Assembly (NCBI GenBank): GCA_014529385.2
Contig: CM043944.1
Location: forward strand, 54,543,768-54,607,767
Source: Adiantum capillus-veneris
Taxonomy: Eukaryota > Streptophyta > Polypodiopsida > Polypodiales > Pteridaceae
Length of the DNA stretch: 64,000 bases
Direction of reading: 5' to 3'
The first letter of the stretch is position 1. Each line of letters starts with the position of its first letter. The notes below the pieces were generated by a model. It was not told the origin of the DNA, made no database searches, and saw only the letters and a list, made by a program, of their open reading frames with translations. The position numbers and the translations under genes were made by a program. Below, piece after piece: positions 10,927 through 22,617 of this stretch.

Positions 10927-11760
10927 TAAGACTGAAGATGAACACATAGAACACTTATGATTAGTGTTTGAACAGCTACGAGCTCACGCGTTGTATGCTA
11001 AGCAAAGCAAGTGCAATTTCTTTAAAACAAAGATACATTACCTCACTCATGTGATCTCTTATTTTGGCATTAACATGGACATTGACAAGGTCACTACCAT
11101 TCTTCGATGGCCATATCCCAACAAGCTTCAAATATTTTTAGGCATGGTTGGATTTTATCGACAGTATATCCCTGACTATGCCAAAATCACTGCTCCTATG
11201 ACGGATCAACTTAAAGAAAAAGGTAGGACCTTTTCTTGGGAAGAAGCCCAAAAACGCAGTTTTGAATAGCTCAAGGTAGCTATAGCCACTTCTCCCATCC
11301 TAGCAATCGTCAACCCACTAAAGCCGTTTGTGGTAGAGACTGATGCTAGTGATAAAGCCATTGGTGCGGTACTTCTCCAGGAGGGAAGACCTATAGCCTT
11401 TGAAAGTAAAAAGTTAGATAGAGCTCAACAGAATTATTCTATCTTTGAGAGAGTGCTCTATGCCATAATTCACACTTTACGAAAGTGGCGACACTATTTA
11501 TATGGTGCCGAGTTTAAAGTAGTTTTTGACCATGAGAGTATCAAATGGTTTACTACTCAAACAGACTTGAAGGGATGTAATGCTAGATGGCAAAAATCCT
11601 TCAAGATTATGATTGTAAGCTACGATATCGCAAGGGGCGATATAACGTAGTAGCAGATGCACTAAGTGAGATGCCTCATATTAATTCACTTGCTTTCACG
11701 AAACTAAAGAGTGGATTTTTGGAGCCATTATGTGGCAAGTGTGCATAAGATCAATCATAT
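10927..11760 (+). pseudogene. Gypsy element A: RT C-terminal half and RNase H
   Basis: The frame resumes with KTEDEHIEHL, then the RT thumb (LRAHALYAKQSKCNFF, GHVIS-like YLTHVIS, FLGMVGFYRQYIPDYAKI). The RNase H domain follows, with the first catalytic Asp in VETDASDKAIGAVLLQEGRP (about 11331-11390) and further motifs SIFERVLYAIIHTLRKWRHY and FKVVFDHESIKWF. Stops and shifts occur at about 10960, 11267 and 11648. It is collinear with the half at 7615-8120. Confidence 0.85.
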
Positions 11761-11766
11761 GCTAAA

Positions 11767-12200
11767 GTGTGGAGTGCAGTTTTAAAAAGGGATCCCTCAC
11801 ATTCACATGTCTCTGAACAGCCAGATCAACATGTCTCTGCACACGCAGATAAAAACTCCAACACACAGAGCTCCACCCCTACTCAAGAAGAGCTTAAGAG
11901 ATGGAAGAATTTTTCCATTGATGATGGCTACTTACTCCACAAAGGTAGAGTATGTGTGCCAAAGGACTCAAACACTAGGCGCCAAATCTTATTTGAGTGT
12001 CACGATAGTCCAAGTACGTCATCCAGGTATCTGTAAGACTTATGCCTTAGCTCGACGGCAATTTTATTGGTCGGGCTTACATCATGATGTTCAAGAGTAC
12101 ATACTAAACTGCCAACAATGTCGAGTTAATAAGGTAGAGCGCCTCAAGGTAGGTAGCCTTTTACATCCTTCCGTAGGCCTTACACAACATCTTCACATGG
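11767..12200 (+). pseudogene. Gypsy element A: integrase N-terminal zinc-binding region
   Basis: ELKRWKNFSIDDGYLLHKGR and RRQILFECHD begin the HHCC region. After a frameshift near 12010 it continues with HPGICKTYALARRQFYW and YILNCQQCRVNKVE, the C-x2-C half of the zinc-binding fold. The similarity stops at about 12185 (after GSLLHPSVG), before the catalytic core. No DDE core remains. The PPR-like sequence begins within about 30 bp. Confidence 0.82.
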
Positions 12201-12212
12201 CTAAGAGAGAAA

Positions 12213-12760
12213 ATTATCTAGGTACTATCGGAGAAAGATGTCACACATTTTGATCAATTTGTATGACAAATATGGTGTCCTCACAAAAGCACAAAGGTTT
12301 CTTGAAGATCTTTCAATCCAAAATGTACTATCTTTGAATTACACTAACTACAGGCTATGCCCAATATCTTTTTGGCAAGAAAGCTTTGGGCTATCTTAAC
12401 CAAATACAAAGGGAGGGCCTTTTCCAAATCCAATCACCTATGCTTGCACCTTGAAGGCCTATGGGGTGAGTGATCACAACGAAAGTGATAGTCATGAGTA
12501 GTTGGAGAAACATGATCTACTTGGCAACACATTGGCCAATGTGTGTGCCACATATGGTGCCCTAATGGAAGCACAAAAAGTTATTGTTGAGATTTCTATG
12601 TAGAATATTGTTTCTTTGAGCATGGTAATTATACGATGTGCCTAGCATGGATGCCTCAAGGAAGCTTCGAGCTACTTTAATAGATGCAAAGTGAGGTTTT
12701 CTTTCACCCCAACTGCAATCAATTTATGCAAGATTACTTGCGACAAACAAGACACAATTT
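12213..12760 (+). pseudogene. PLS-type PPR protein pseudogene fragment
   Basis: Two degenerate pentatricopeptide units can be read across frames. The first (about 12225-12470) shows LINLYDKYGVLTKAQRFLED and VLSLN, then GYAQYLFGKKALGYLNQIQR, then NPITYACTLKAYG. The second (about 12510-12720) shows LLGNTLANVCATYGALMEAQ, NIVSLS, and HGCLKEASSYFNRCK. These match the L-S-P succession of organelle RNA-binding PPR proteins. Only about one and a half repeats remain, with at least five frame breaks or stops. It adjoins the broken integrase of gypsy element A, so it may be a captured fragment or the original locus into which the element moved. Confidence 0.6.
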
Positions 12761-14920
12761 GAAAGTCTCATATACAATTGAGGCTTATAGGTATATAATT
12801 CCAACAACACATGTTCACAACAAAGATATTTATGTTAGCATGACTCATCTACAATCTATTAGGCTAATGCGATCTATTTTGGCATACAACTAGATACCTC
12901 CTATGTGGATGGACTAGAGGACCAAGAAAATGGATATGGTAAAGTGTTAAGCTACAAAAATAGCAAAGGTTTTTCTTCAAAAGAAGCTACCTTGTATAGT
13001 GATTACAACTGAAATCTTTTGAAGGAATCCATCTTAGATCATTCAAAGTGTGAGATAGCAAAGGTTTACATTTAAAATTCCACCCAAGAGGTATATAGAG
13101 AGACTGACATAAAAATGGCATTCAACCAATTCTCTCCAACTCTACTACTGTGATTTCAATCAATTACAATTCTAAAGTAGCCATTATATGATGGAAAACA
13201 AGAGTGTCCACAATTTTTGATCTTTCTTATGCTTTATGAGGAGTATCAAAGATTGAACAACATCTTTGAGATGTGGATGGCAATCTACCTTAAGTTGAAA
13301 TCACATGAAAAGAAGTTGCACAACATTAATGACAATATACATTTATCATTTAGAGTATCTTTGCCTTTGGTGTGTCATTTCTAAGTATGCTTCCTTAAAT
13401 ACCACCCATTTCAGCTCTTCAACCCTTCGAAACCTATATAGACCTTAGACCCTTTATTGCAAACTGCCCCTTCAAAACAGGATTACCATCTCCATGAGCT
13501 ATTGCCTACTTGTAAGTCAAGGAAGTGCCTAGCAAGTAATGTTGCATTAGAAAAATATTTCAAGTACAAGTGTCTCTTTGCATACCAATAGATAAATCTA
13601 CTAAGAAGCTCAAGTAAAACAACAACATATCTATATACATCTGACTTTGTTGTCAAATGAATGCCCGGTTAGCACTTACCTTCATAACATCAAGAAAATC
13701 TGCCAGTGCTCAACAAAATATTTATCCAATCATGATAAAACCCATGGCCTTTGATTTTGTAGCTTTTCAAAAAGTGTAACACAAACCAAACTATGCAGGT
13801 ATGTTTGCATTGAATACTCACCACCTGCAGGAAAAATTGTGCAGAGAAACAGTGAGCAAAGTTGGAGAAGTGCACATAAATCTTCAGCACAAGAAGACCT
13901 TCAATCAATGCTACTAGGGAATATCTCATTATTTGCCTACAAATGTTCCATCCTTCTTAGAACTCACGGGGCTGCAAATGAAAACTCAAGCACATACTTA
14001 TTCACCCATGCAACCATAATCACATTCAACACGTACTTTGCATCTGCATGCAAAAATTGAGGAGAGAACTAGTTAGCAAAAGGCCGCTATAGACTTTATT
14101 GTTGCCTTGAAAATGCACATTGTTATACATATTCTCTGTGCATGCACATGGGCCAGCTTCAACCATGGACTCTTTGTGGTGGGCGAGGGCACGGGCCCAT
14201 ACATCAACTTTAACACTAATTCTCTCCGTGCATGGTCATGAGATTGTTTTTATTGATTGTTCCATAAGATAGAGTTTTCCTTCCATCTAAATCCATGTGG
14301 ACCGCCCATGGTAAAGTAAGACTCAACATTAGGGTAAGGGGGCCAATAAAAAACCACCCCCCAAAGAAAGGACAATGACACCGCAATAATAAGACAAAGT
14401 TGGACCCCCTTTGTGCAATTCAAAAGGATGCTCGTTGTACATTTTATTTGAAATAAAACCTTTTAATTGGAAAATGGGTGACTTTAAGCCTTGTTGGCAC
14501 CCATGTCTCTCTTTTGGGGTTGACGTGTCTTCTTTTTCACACCCATTTTTGTTACAGGCAAATGCACAAATGGAATTGTACCTTTTGGCTCCAATCGTCA
14601 AAAAAGCTGAGATCAAATGGTTTGGAAAGATCTCAATGAGGCGAATCAAATGAGCTACTCATCGGTTACAATTAAGGTCAAAGATCGGAGATGTAGGCTC
14701 CCTCTCTTAGGTGGCCTTATATTGGCCACCTTACCCTAAGTCCCTTAAAAAAAATGAAACAAAACATGCCAAATGATAGGCTAAATTGAAAGTGTATAGA
14801 ATATAGTCATACCAAAGTAAAGTGAAATGTCAATTATCTTTGTTATTGTAATGTTGGTATCAGAGAAAACTAGCGTGTGATCCACACATTGTTGCAGCTA
14901 AGAAAAGCATGTCCATTGGG

Positions 14921-14951
<31 letters not shown>

Positions 14952-15150
14952 TATTTGTAGGTGAGTGTGTGTGTTTGTGTGTGCTGCAACACATGTTGAT
15001 TTTGCATCCTTTCCATTTGAGTTGGTTGACCAATTTTTTGACACTACAAACATTCCCGAGCAAGATGATGTGCATCTTTAAGCAAAGATGGCCACCATAA
15101 ACCTGCTTGCATAATATTTCTTCCTATAATTTCCCCATAAAAATGTCCTC
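12761..15150. other. Gene-free stretch, possible remote retroelement remains
   Basis: No coding domain is recognised on either strand. There is a TGGTATCAGAG at 14855-14865 that matches the first 11 bases of the initiator tRNA-Met primer site, and an AC repeat at about 14928-14950. The primer-site match could mark a lost LTR element, but nothing around it confirms this. Confidence 0.5.
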
Positions 15151-15960
15151 CAGCTAGTCCATAATGCACCTTTGGCAAAATGGCTTTCTGCTCCTCATCT
15201 GAAAGACATCTCCTAATGATATGATCCGCTCCCTTTTTTTATAATGCTCCAACAATGGTATAAATGGCCTGCTCTGCAAAGAAAACTTATTCTTTTGGTA
15301 TGTTGTAATCTTAGAAGGCAACACCCCGTCTATCAAAAATTCCAACATTTAATCATACCAATTGTAAAAAATTCCTTCCACTTGAAACAATTTTGCATCT
15401 GGTAACTGATCTGACACTCCAGATGTCTCCTAAGCATGTTCCAACCTACTCATAATATCCACTACTTTGTGTTTGTTCTCAGTGATTGAACCAATGTATA
15501 GTTAAACTCTTGCAACAAAAGCATCCATCTTGCAAGCCTTCCTTCCATCTTTGGCTTCTTCATGAAGAAAATAAGTGCCTAGAATGATCAACCTGAAACA
15601 TCACCTCATTTCCCAGCAAGTAATGGCTGAACTCTTCCAAAGAAAAAACCATTCCCAAAGCTTCTTGCTTTGTAACTATATAATTCTTTTTAGCCGGTTT
15701 GAACATCCTAATAACATAATACACTAGTCAAAACCACCCCAAACCTTTTCTTGCATACTGCTCCAACTGCCATATCCAACGCATCCATAAACACATGAAA
15801 AGGAAACTAGCACATCAAACACATGCAAATTTGATTGTTTGGATAATAAGGAAACCACTGAAATCTTTTTCATAATCTAAAAAATGCCTCATGTGCATCT
15901 CCCCATACAAATTCAACATCTTTCTTTGTTAATTGATTTAAAGGAGCACTAACATCTACC
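15150..15960 (-). pseudogene. Gypsy element C: RNase H and integrase-start relic
   Basis: On the minus strand downstream of the RT fragment, heavily broken frames show RNase H-like pieces (a DALDMAVGAV stretch near 15770) and KMEGRLARWMLLLQEF near 15530. At 15154-15348 there is a segment with a GVLPSKITTYQKN-like start and ending RKPFCQRCIMD. Order and spacing fit RNase H then integrase head of a Ty3/gypsy pol. No catalytic integrase core is seen; the sequence fades at about 15150. Confidence 0.5.
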
Positions 15961-16400
15961 AGACAATGCAAATACCATCTAGCAATTTAATTTGTCTCAT
16001 AAACCTTGAAACTGACTTCAAATTTTTAGGCGCTTCTGCTTTATGAGTTGCACTAATTAAATCTAAATCAATGGACATTCCTTCCTTTGAAATAATCTTC
16101 CCTAACAACTTTCTTTGTTGCACTGCAATTGCAAACTTGTAAGGATTTAAAGACATCCTAAATTGTCTACATCTCTCAAAGAATTTTCTAGGATACTTGA
16201 GATGTTTTGACTTCTCCCCAAGTATTGAAAAAACATCCATAAAAATGTGCATGCGTTTCATCAAATACGTCTCAAAACTCTTAAAAGATGTATTAAAAAA
16301 TGATGGTGGTCCATTCTTCAAGCCAAAACTCATTACTGTAAACACAAATGCTCCCCATTTCGTAATGAATGCTTTTTGGTCAGTGAGTATATATGGTGAT
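15956..16400 (-). pseudogene. Gypsy element C: reverse transcriptase fragment
   Basis: A 129-codon frame carries RT palm and thumb: FTVMSFGLKNGPPSFFN (near 16345), then HIFMDVFSILGEKSKHLKY at the position of the F-L-D-D motif, ERCRQFRMSLNPYKFAIAV, KLLGKIISKEGMSIDLDL. The catalytic motif reads F-M-D-V rather than F/Y-x-D-D, so the second Asp is lost. The RT reads upstream only to about 16390 (DQKAFITKWGAF) and then stops, with unrelated sequence following. The family is distinct from elements A and B. Confidence 0.85.
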
Positions 16401-17759
16401 GGTGTTTTGGCATGGCTTTGACCCCTCTACTGGGTTTCAGGTTGCTGGTAACGCTGCGTAGTTACTGTTCTTACCATTTTGCGATGGTTTTGGGGTAGGG
16501 GGTATACCAGTTGTTACCCTTTACAATCTATGTAGAAACTGTTTTTCTGGGGCTGCTGTACGTTAACACTTGCTTTTTTAGGGGTTTGCTACCACTTGAC
16601 TTAGCATGGAAGTACTCTGTCGACAGTAACTGGACATATTATGGGGTCTTACTGATCATCAAAATGCTTTGTGATTTACTTGGTACTGTCGCTTTTACAT
16701 AGGTTTTTCATCACTATCGTGATAAGCCTAGATATGCCCTGTGTATTGGTTGGATATGGGTACATACATGGGGGTGAGTTTTTTGTCCTACTGCGTGCTG
16801 ATATTGAATGCTTTATAAAGGTTCATAGGGGTGTTGGGCCCGGTTGCACAACATGGATGTACTTGGTCATTACTCTATTGATTGGGATAGGATAAACACT
16901 GCAATCTGGATTCACATAGGCGGGTGTAGATCCTTTTGTAGCTTTGGGATTCGATTAGGTACTAGCACTTAAGCATGGTATATATATTTTTCCTTTAAAC
17001 TTCATGGTTGGACTCAAGGCCTGGCTTATATACGCTAGGACTCCTTGCTACTTGGTTTGCTAAAGCGATGTATAAGGTGAGTGATAAACAAATTGTGGGA
17101 TGATTTGGAGTCCATATACCATGATGGGCATCTAACCTAAAAACAAACTTAAACGAGCTTGATGCTTTGTAAGAACTATTAATGAAACTTTCTAAAAAAT
17201 CTTTTATAAACTTCATATGGTGGAGTTTTCATAACTTATAAACTGATAAAAATATTAAAAGGGGGGGATTCACACACTTGGGTTAGAAGGGGTGACGCCT
17301 TCTAATCAAAATGATATTCTTTTGCTAGAAACTTTGGGATTTTTATTAAAAGAAGAAAACATTTGTTACATAAATACTATGGACTAAGCTCGTAAGTTAA
17401 AAAAAGTTTGTAAGATGGACATGGATAGCAACTGGTGTAGTCCATTGATAGTTGTAAAACACATCCAAGGCTAACATATTTGGTGTCTTGTTTGGGTGGA
17501 TGCATGTAAGGACTCTATATTTTCTTGGAAAGTTTTTTTTGGCTTTAACAAGTTGTCGAACACAAGACTACACATACACCTACTGCAAGGGAAGTTCTTT
17601 TCTCATTTGTATACTTGAATGGGGCTTCATTCGTACAAACTTTTTATAAAGATAATGCTAAGGCTGAGTTGTTTTTGTACTTTTCATGTCCTTTATTCTG
17701 AAGCCAGTTGTCTTTTGAATGTAAAAGTTCAATATGTCTTGCTATTTATGATAAAACAG

Positions 17760-17792
<33 letters not shown>

Positions 17793-18165
17793 ATTACATG
17801 CACATTCTCTCACACTCTCTGATTGTCTCTATCTTTAGAAAATATTATCTCAAATGCGTACATGTCATCACATACATTCAAATGTGGTAACACCACATTT
17901 TCATTCGTAACGTGTGAAGGGAATCTCATGTTGATCTCCCACACCTTGATATGTGTCATAAATCTGGATTCACCTACCTTGCTTTCTAGAGGATGAACAT
18001 GGGGAGCTATATATACCTTGTCCACTCCTTGTCATACTTAAATGATTTCCAAATGGCTTGCTTCATACCTAATCTCATATGGGTAAGTTATGATCTTTTA
18101 ATACTAGCTAGACACTTGCAAAAATAGTCAATTCCCTTCTTAACCCCCAAAACCAAAAAACACCA

Positions 18166-18223
<58 letters not shown>

Positions 18224-18259
18224 CTCTTGATGGCACGAGCCTACCTCAAAACACACACC

Positions 18260-18300
<41 letters not shown>

Positions 18301-18550
18301 CTCTATTTGTCGATCTAGTTAACTTTTATCTAAACTTGGTAGTAGACCCTTAATATCATGTACATGGGGACACACATGCACACATACACACAGAAACACA
18401 AACACAGACACAGACACAAACACACATACACACACACAAACATTATCCTGGCATATATCCACACATATATCACCCAAGTGGTCAATCGTCCTCAACTATT
18501 GGCAACCCGTCCCATCATTCTTCACTATTAGGAGCTTCCAGTTTAGATGG
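16400..18550. other. Gene-free stretch between two parts of gypsy element C
   Basis: No recognised coding sequence. It separates the RT fragment from the gag-like region on the same strand, so it may be an insertion into, or replacement of, the protease/RT start. It contains CA microsatellites (17763-17790, 18269-18298) and a CT tract (18169-18222). Confidence 0.5.
18169..18222. repeat. (CT)n microsatellite
   Basis: About 26 CT units, followed at 18269-18298 by a CA run in a CA-rich stretch that extends to about 18445. Confidence 0.95.
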
Positions 18551-21530
18551 TTGTGTTCCACATCTTACCAGTTTTTTGACCCTCCCTTTTCTTGAGCTTT
18601 TTCTGTACTGGTTTTGGTCTCAAATTTTGTTGGTTTTCTTATAATTTTTTGCTAAGGATTCTATTGAGTTTTCATCAGGGTTTGTGCAATTTCCTAAGCT
18701 TCTAATTTAGCTACTTCCATTTTAAGTGTTGGATAGTTTTTCCATTGGTTTTCCAACTTTTTTCCGCCTTTTAACCTAGCTTCAAAAGCTTGCAAAGCTG
18801 CATTAATTGATTTGTAAATTTTATCAACCAGAATAGATCCAGGAGATTTTGGTTTGGGTTCCTTAAAATCTATTGAAAGAGCCTACATTTTTTCTTCTAT
18901 CTCCTTATATATCTTCCCTTTGATCTCCTTTTATTCTTTTTGTCTCTTGAGTTTGTATCTTTTGCGTCTTTCTTTCCTAGAGTTTTTGGAGGAATTACTG
19001 GATTTATCAAATTCTTTTGCATTTTTTGTTAGTTCTGCTTGGTTGTGCTCTAGTCATCACTTGAACAGGAATTGTCGATTCCCCTTTTGATAAACTACTT
19101 GGAACCACTTGAGCTAGGTTTAAGGAAATTTTCTCTTTGTTGCTGGGAAGAATCCTCAAAAAAGTGTGCACCCTTGCGTTTGTACACTCCACAATATGCC
19201 TCTATAGGTCTCACTTCTTATCTGGTTCATGACAATCATTTTTCCAATTGTCATCCGCTCCACAATTGTGACAATTTTTACCTTTTGGTTTGGGCATTGG
19301 CTTCACCATAGGTGGTCTCCCCCCTTGGTTTGCAATCAAATAACTAGTCTCATAATGTGGAGTAACAGGTACTAGCATCTACTTCTCCACTTATCCCTAA
19401 AACACAATGTACTTGATCAATATAGATATATTTCCTAAATGTGGCAATTGCTGACCCAACACCATTTGTGGTTGCTCCACATTCATGGGTGGTCTTTACA
19501 TGGGTGCCATATTGGGAGGTTCTCTATACATGGTTTGCCCATGTGCCCTCATTGGCACATACTAGACATTTTAATCATGTTTATTCTTGTAGTAGCACTC
19601 ATTTGTCTCGTGATTTGTCCATTTTTCTTCAATGGTGCACCATTTCAACTGCCTTTGTTTTCCCATAGGTTGTCCTTGGTTTGGCCCTTGCACTGGGCCT
19701 CACATCGGCATCCTTTGCATGTTGATCATTATATCATTCATGTGTTTAAGCATGTCCTCTATTGCATTGGAAGGAGCTGCATCATCTGATCCTACTTGTA
19801 CTGGCAAAGTGGATGTGTTTTGCTTTCTCTTTGTATCTTTAGCTTTTCTTTCCTCATTGAAGATCTCACAATTATCAGTCAAGTCAATTGCATCTAGACT
19901 GCACGCTTCCTAGGTCATGTGTTTTTTGCTATACAAAATAGCATGCAAATAATTGGTTAATAGACCCTCTAGAAATAGTGAGACTAGTCTTTCCTCGATT
20001 GGGATCTCCAACTTTGGGCATCTGTCATCGATGTATTGCCTCATCAACTTACGCTATCTCTAACATTTTTTCCTTGTTTTTGTTTGAAAGTATAGATTTG
20101 TGTGCCAATACAATGCTTTATTCCCATTTTAGAACAAGTAGCGACAAATCTCATAGGCAAAGTCGGCAAGTCAGTTATCGATCCAAGAGGTATGTTCTTG
20201 AACCAAGTCAAGGCTTTTCCCTCCAAGGTCATCCGAAATCCCTCAAATTGTGTATGGAAATTGGTTATGCATTTAGATTTCAAAACCTATCTGAAGATGG
20301 CCAAATTGTCATACGGATCCCCTAGCCAACTATATTTTATAACCCACTTTTGGAAATCTATTGGTTCAGCTGACTCTACGATTGTGTCCAATTGGGTGCG
20401 CACCCACTCTCACTCTTCTAGCTGGTGTTTCTCCCAATAATCCCCCAAACCAATTGTTTGGTAGGTGTGAATCATGTGGACCTCTTCTCGTACTAATGTC
20501 ACTCATTACTCCCCTCTTATTGGTGGTTTCCTCCTTTCTTTCCATGTTGCCATCATTGAGGGTGGCTACTTCCTGCTGTGCTTCCTTGTTGATTGGCCAT
20601 GCTATCAAAAGTTCTAGCTTCCGGATCCACATCTTGATCAATTTCCTATAAGATTTTCATGATTACTTCACAGATTGAGTGTCCCTCGTACTTGGTTTGT
20701 TCAATCTCTTTTGGAGTCATCATGACAAAATTATTGTTGAAACAATCTCTAAAGGGATGAGCGATAAGTTCTACTAATCCATTTTCCTTGATTTTGAAAA
20801 TGAGCACAAATTTTCAAGGGTGTCACTTGTCCTAATTTGGCATGGGCAGTCCATACCAAATCTGTAATATTGTTTTCTTCCCAACAATAAACTCTAAGTC
20901 TTGGGTTATTAGCGGGGAATTGTTTAATGGTTTAGCATCTATTAACTCAAACCCTTATAATTCTAACACTAGAGGTCTCTCCTTTACAACTTTATCTAGT
21001 ATTAGAGCATCAACCTCTAATCCCTATTTATCCACAGAATCAGGGTCATGTATCTTGCTATATCGTACTCCATTTTGGTCTACATAAAGGTCGTCTTGTT
21101 TGTTTTCCCTAACCTCCTCTTCAAAATCAACGGTATGGTCATCTATCCTCACTGCAAACTCCTCATTTGGGTCCAAATAAATCAGGGCTTTGTACTTGTT
21201 GGTCTTGAAGAAAGTCAAGATGTCCTTGAACTTGACAGAGGTCTCCTTTCCCGATTGAGTTGAAAAAGAAGACATATATGAGCTTGAATCGGAGTAAGTG
21301 TCTGGTACTTCTTCCGCATTAGTTTCTAATAGTCTTCCTTGATTTACACTCTCTTTGATTGATGCTTTTCTCCTAAGTCAATCAAGTTTCCCAAATCTCT
21401 ACTAGATCTTGGATTCATATATGGATTTAAAAAACTTAATTGAGCTGATACTTCAAACCTGGAGGCTATCTTTGTTTTCAAACGCAATTCTTTTGTTGTT
21501 TGGTCTCTTGTCCTCTTTTCAAACACAACT
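18550..21530 (-). pseudogene. Gypsy element C: gag-like polyprotein relic
   Basis: Minus-strand frames in order: 21526-21344 and 21275-21024 give an acidic N-terminal part that includes YVDQNGVRYSK. 20283-20044 is a clear retrotransposon gag core (MTLEGKALTWFKNIPLGSI, LPMRFVATCSKMGI, FKQKQGKNVRDSV). 19882-19700 is a charged linker. A zinc-knuckle-like CHNCGADDNWKNDC lies at 19273-19232, with Asn where His is expected. Broken Lys/Glu-rich frames continue to about 18550. Stops are frequent. The YxDxxGxxY-like motif is shared with the 45.6-47.5 kb region, which suggests related element families. The start near 21530 abuts the broken LINE. Confidence 0.65.
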
Positions 21531-22617
21531 CATGATGCCTCTCCTCTGTGCAAGCAAGCTCCTGTCGAGCTTGCTTAACTGCTCCTCCAACCATGGACTA
21601 TCTGGATGCTGCTCCTGCATCCTCTGTAGTGAAGCAATGCCTCGTCTGAGACGCTGCTCCTCCTCTCTCGCTGTAGCCCATCGAGCCAGAGACTCCTAGA
21701 GAAAAAAGTGGCTAAGCTGAGCTAGGCCTAAGGCCACTCTGTCTGGAGGTAGAGCCTGGCTGTCCATGCCCTCTGTCCAGAGAGCCTCTACCCTCTCTCT
21801 GAGTGCTGAGTCCAACAAGACCCGATCTGGGATGAAAAGCATCGTTCTCCCACTCCTCTGCCATTGTGAGGATCACTGGTGCATGGTCCGAGAAGGATGT
21901 CCCTACCAGGATGCCCACTGATCCCCCCAAGTCACTGAAGTGGTCACTAGTGTAGAAGCGATCTATCCACGATAGATTCACTCTTCCCACTCTACGGTCC
22001 GACCTAGAGAAGGCAAGACTCTCTGGAGGCCTCACAAAGCCAGAATGCTGCCATGTATCCGAGACCCTCAAAGTCATACACAACCTCTCCCAAGCTACTA
22101 ACTCGACTCCATGCATAGTAGCATGGCTGCCTCCGATCCTGTCAGAAGGGTCCTCCAACATGTTGAAGTCCCATCCTACACACCAATGGTCAACCTGTGG
22201 CAAAGACTCAACAATCTGTGACCAAAACTCTGCACGAGTACTGGCCACATTGGGTGCATAGATGTTCAGGAAGCCCACAAGGCTACCCTGAACCTGCATA
22301 GTAATCCACTCAGCCCTGCTGGGCACAATAATCCCTCTGCCCACAATGGCCTACTGCAATGAGTCCGCAATAGTCATACATATCCCACCCTGGATGCCTC
22401 CAGGTCCAAAAGCAGCTGACCAAAAGGTATCATATCGTCCACGCAAAATCTGACCACATCGCCGAATGCGGCTCTCAGACAAATGGTGCTCCTGAAGCAT
22501 AAGGAGATCAATATCTCCTCCCACAAGGAAACGCTGAAGCTCCTGACACAATCGGCCCCGCTGTCACTGAAACTGGGGCCCACTTAGTCCCTGCACGTTC
22601 CACGAGACGATCCTCAT
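21530..22617 (-). pseudogene. LINE ORF2: apurinic-like endonuclease domain, RT missing
   Basis: ORF2 starts at the ATG at 22617 (MRIVSWNVQGLSG), directly after ORF1. Motifs of the L1-type endonuclease/exonuclease/phosphatase fold are in order: SWNVQG, LMLQEHHLSES, YDTFWSAAFGPGG, FLNIYAPN, CVGWDFNMLEDPSDR, SWIDRFYTS and SDHAPVILT, the Asn, Glu, Asp and SDH catalytic positions. The domain nicks target DNA for target-primed reverse transcription. Two early stops (TGA after GPQFQ; TAG after DSLQ) and one frameshift near 21720 break it. The post-endonuclease linker (REEEQRLRRGIASLQRMQEQ) ends at about 21530, where gypsy element C gag sequence begins. No RT follows. Confidence 0.88.

Noticed and set aside
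10555-10954. Open frames of 101-124 codons on both strands
   Set aside because: They come from the 126-bp tandem duplication at the end of the LTR-like insertion; the protein repeats itself exactly and has no domain.
14855-14865. Primer-binding site TGGTATCAGAG as proof of an LTR element
   Set aside because: Only 11 bases match and no LTR, gag or polypurine tract is found around it; noted in the gene-free stretch only.
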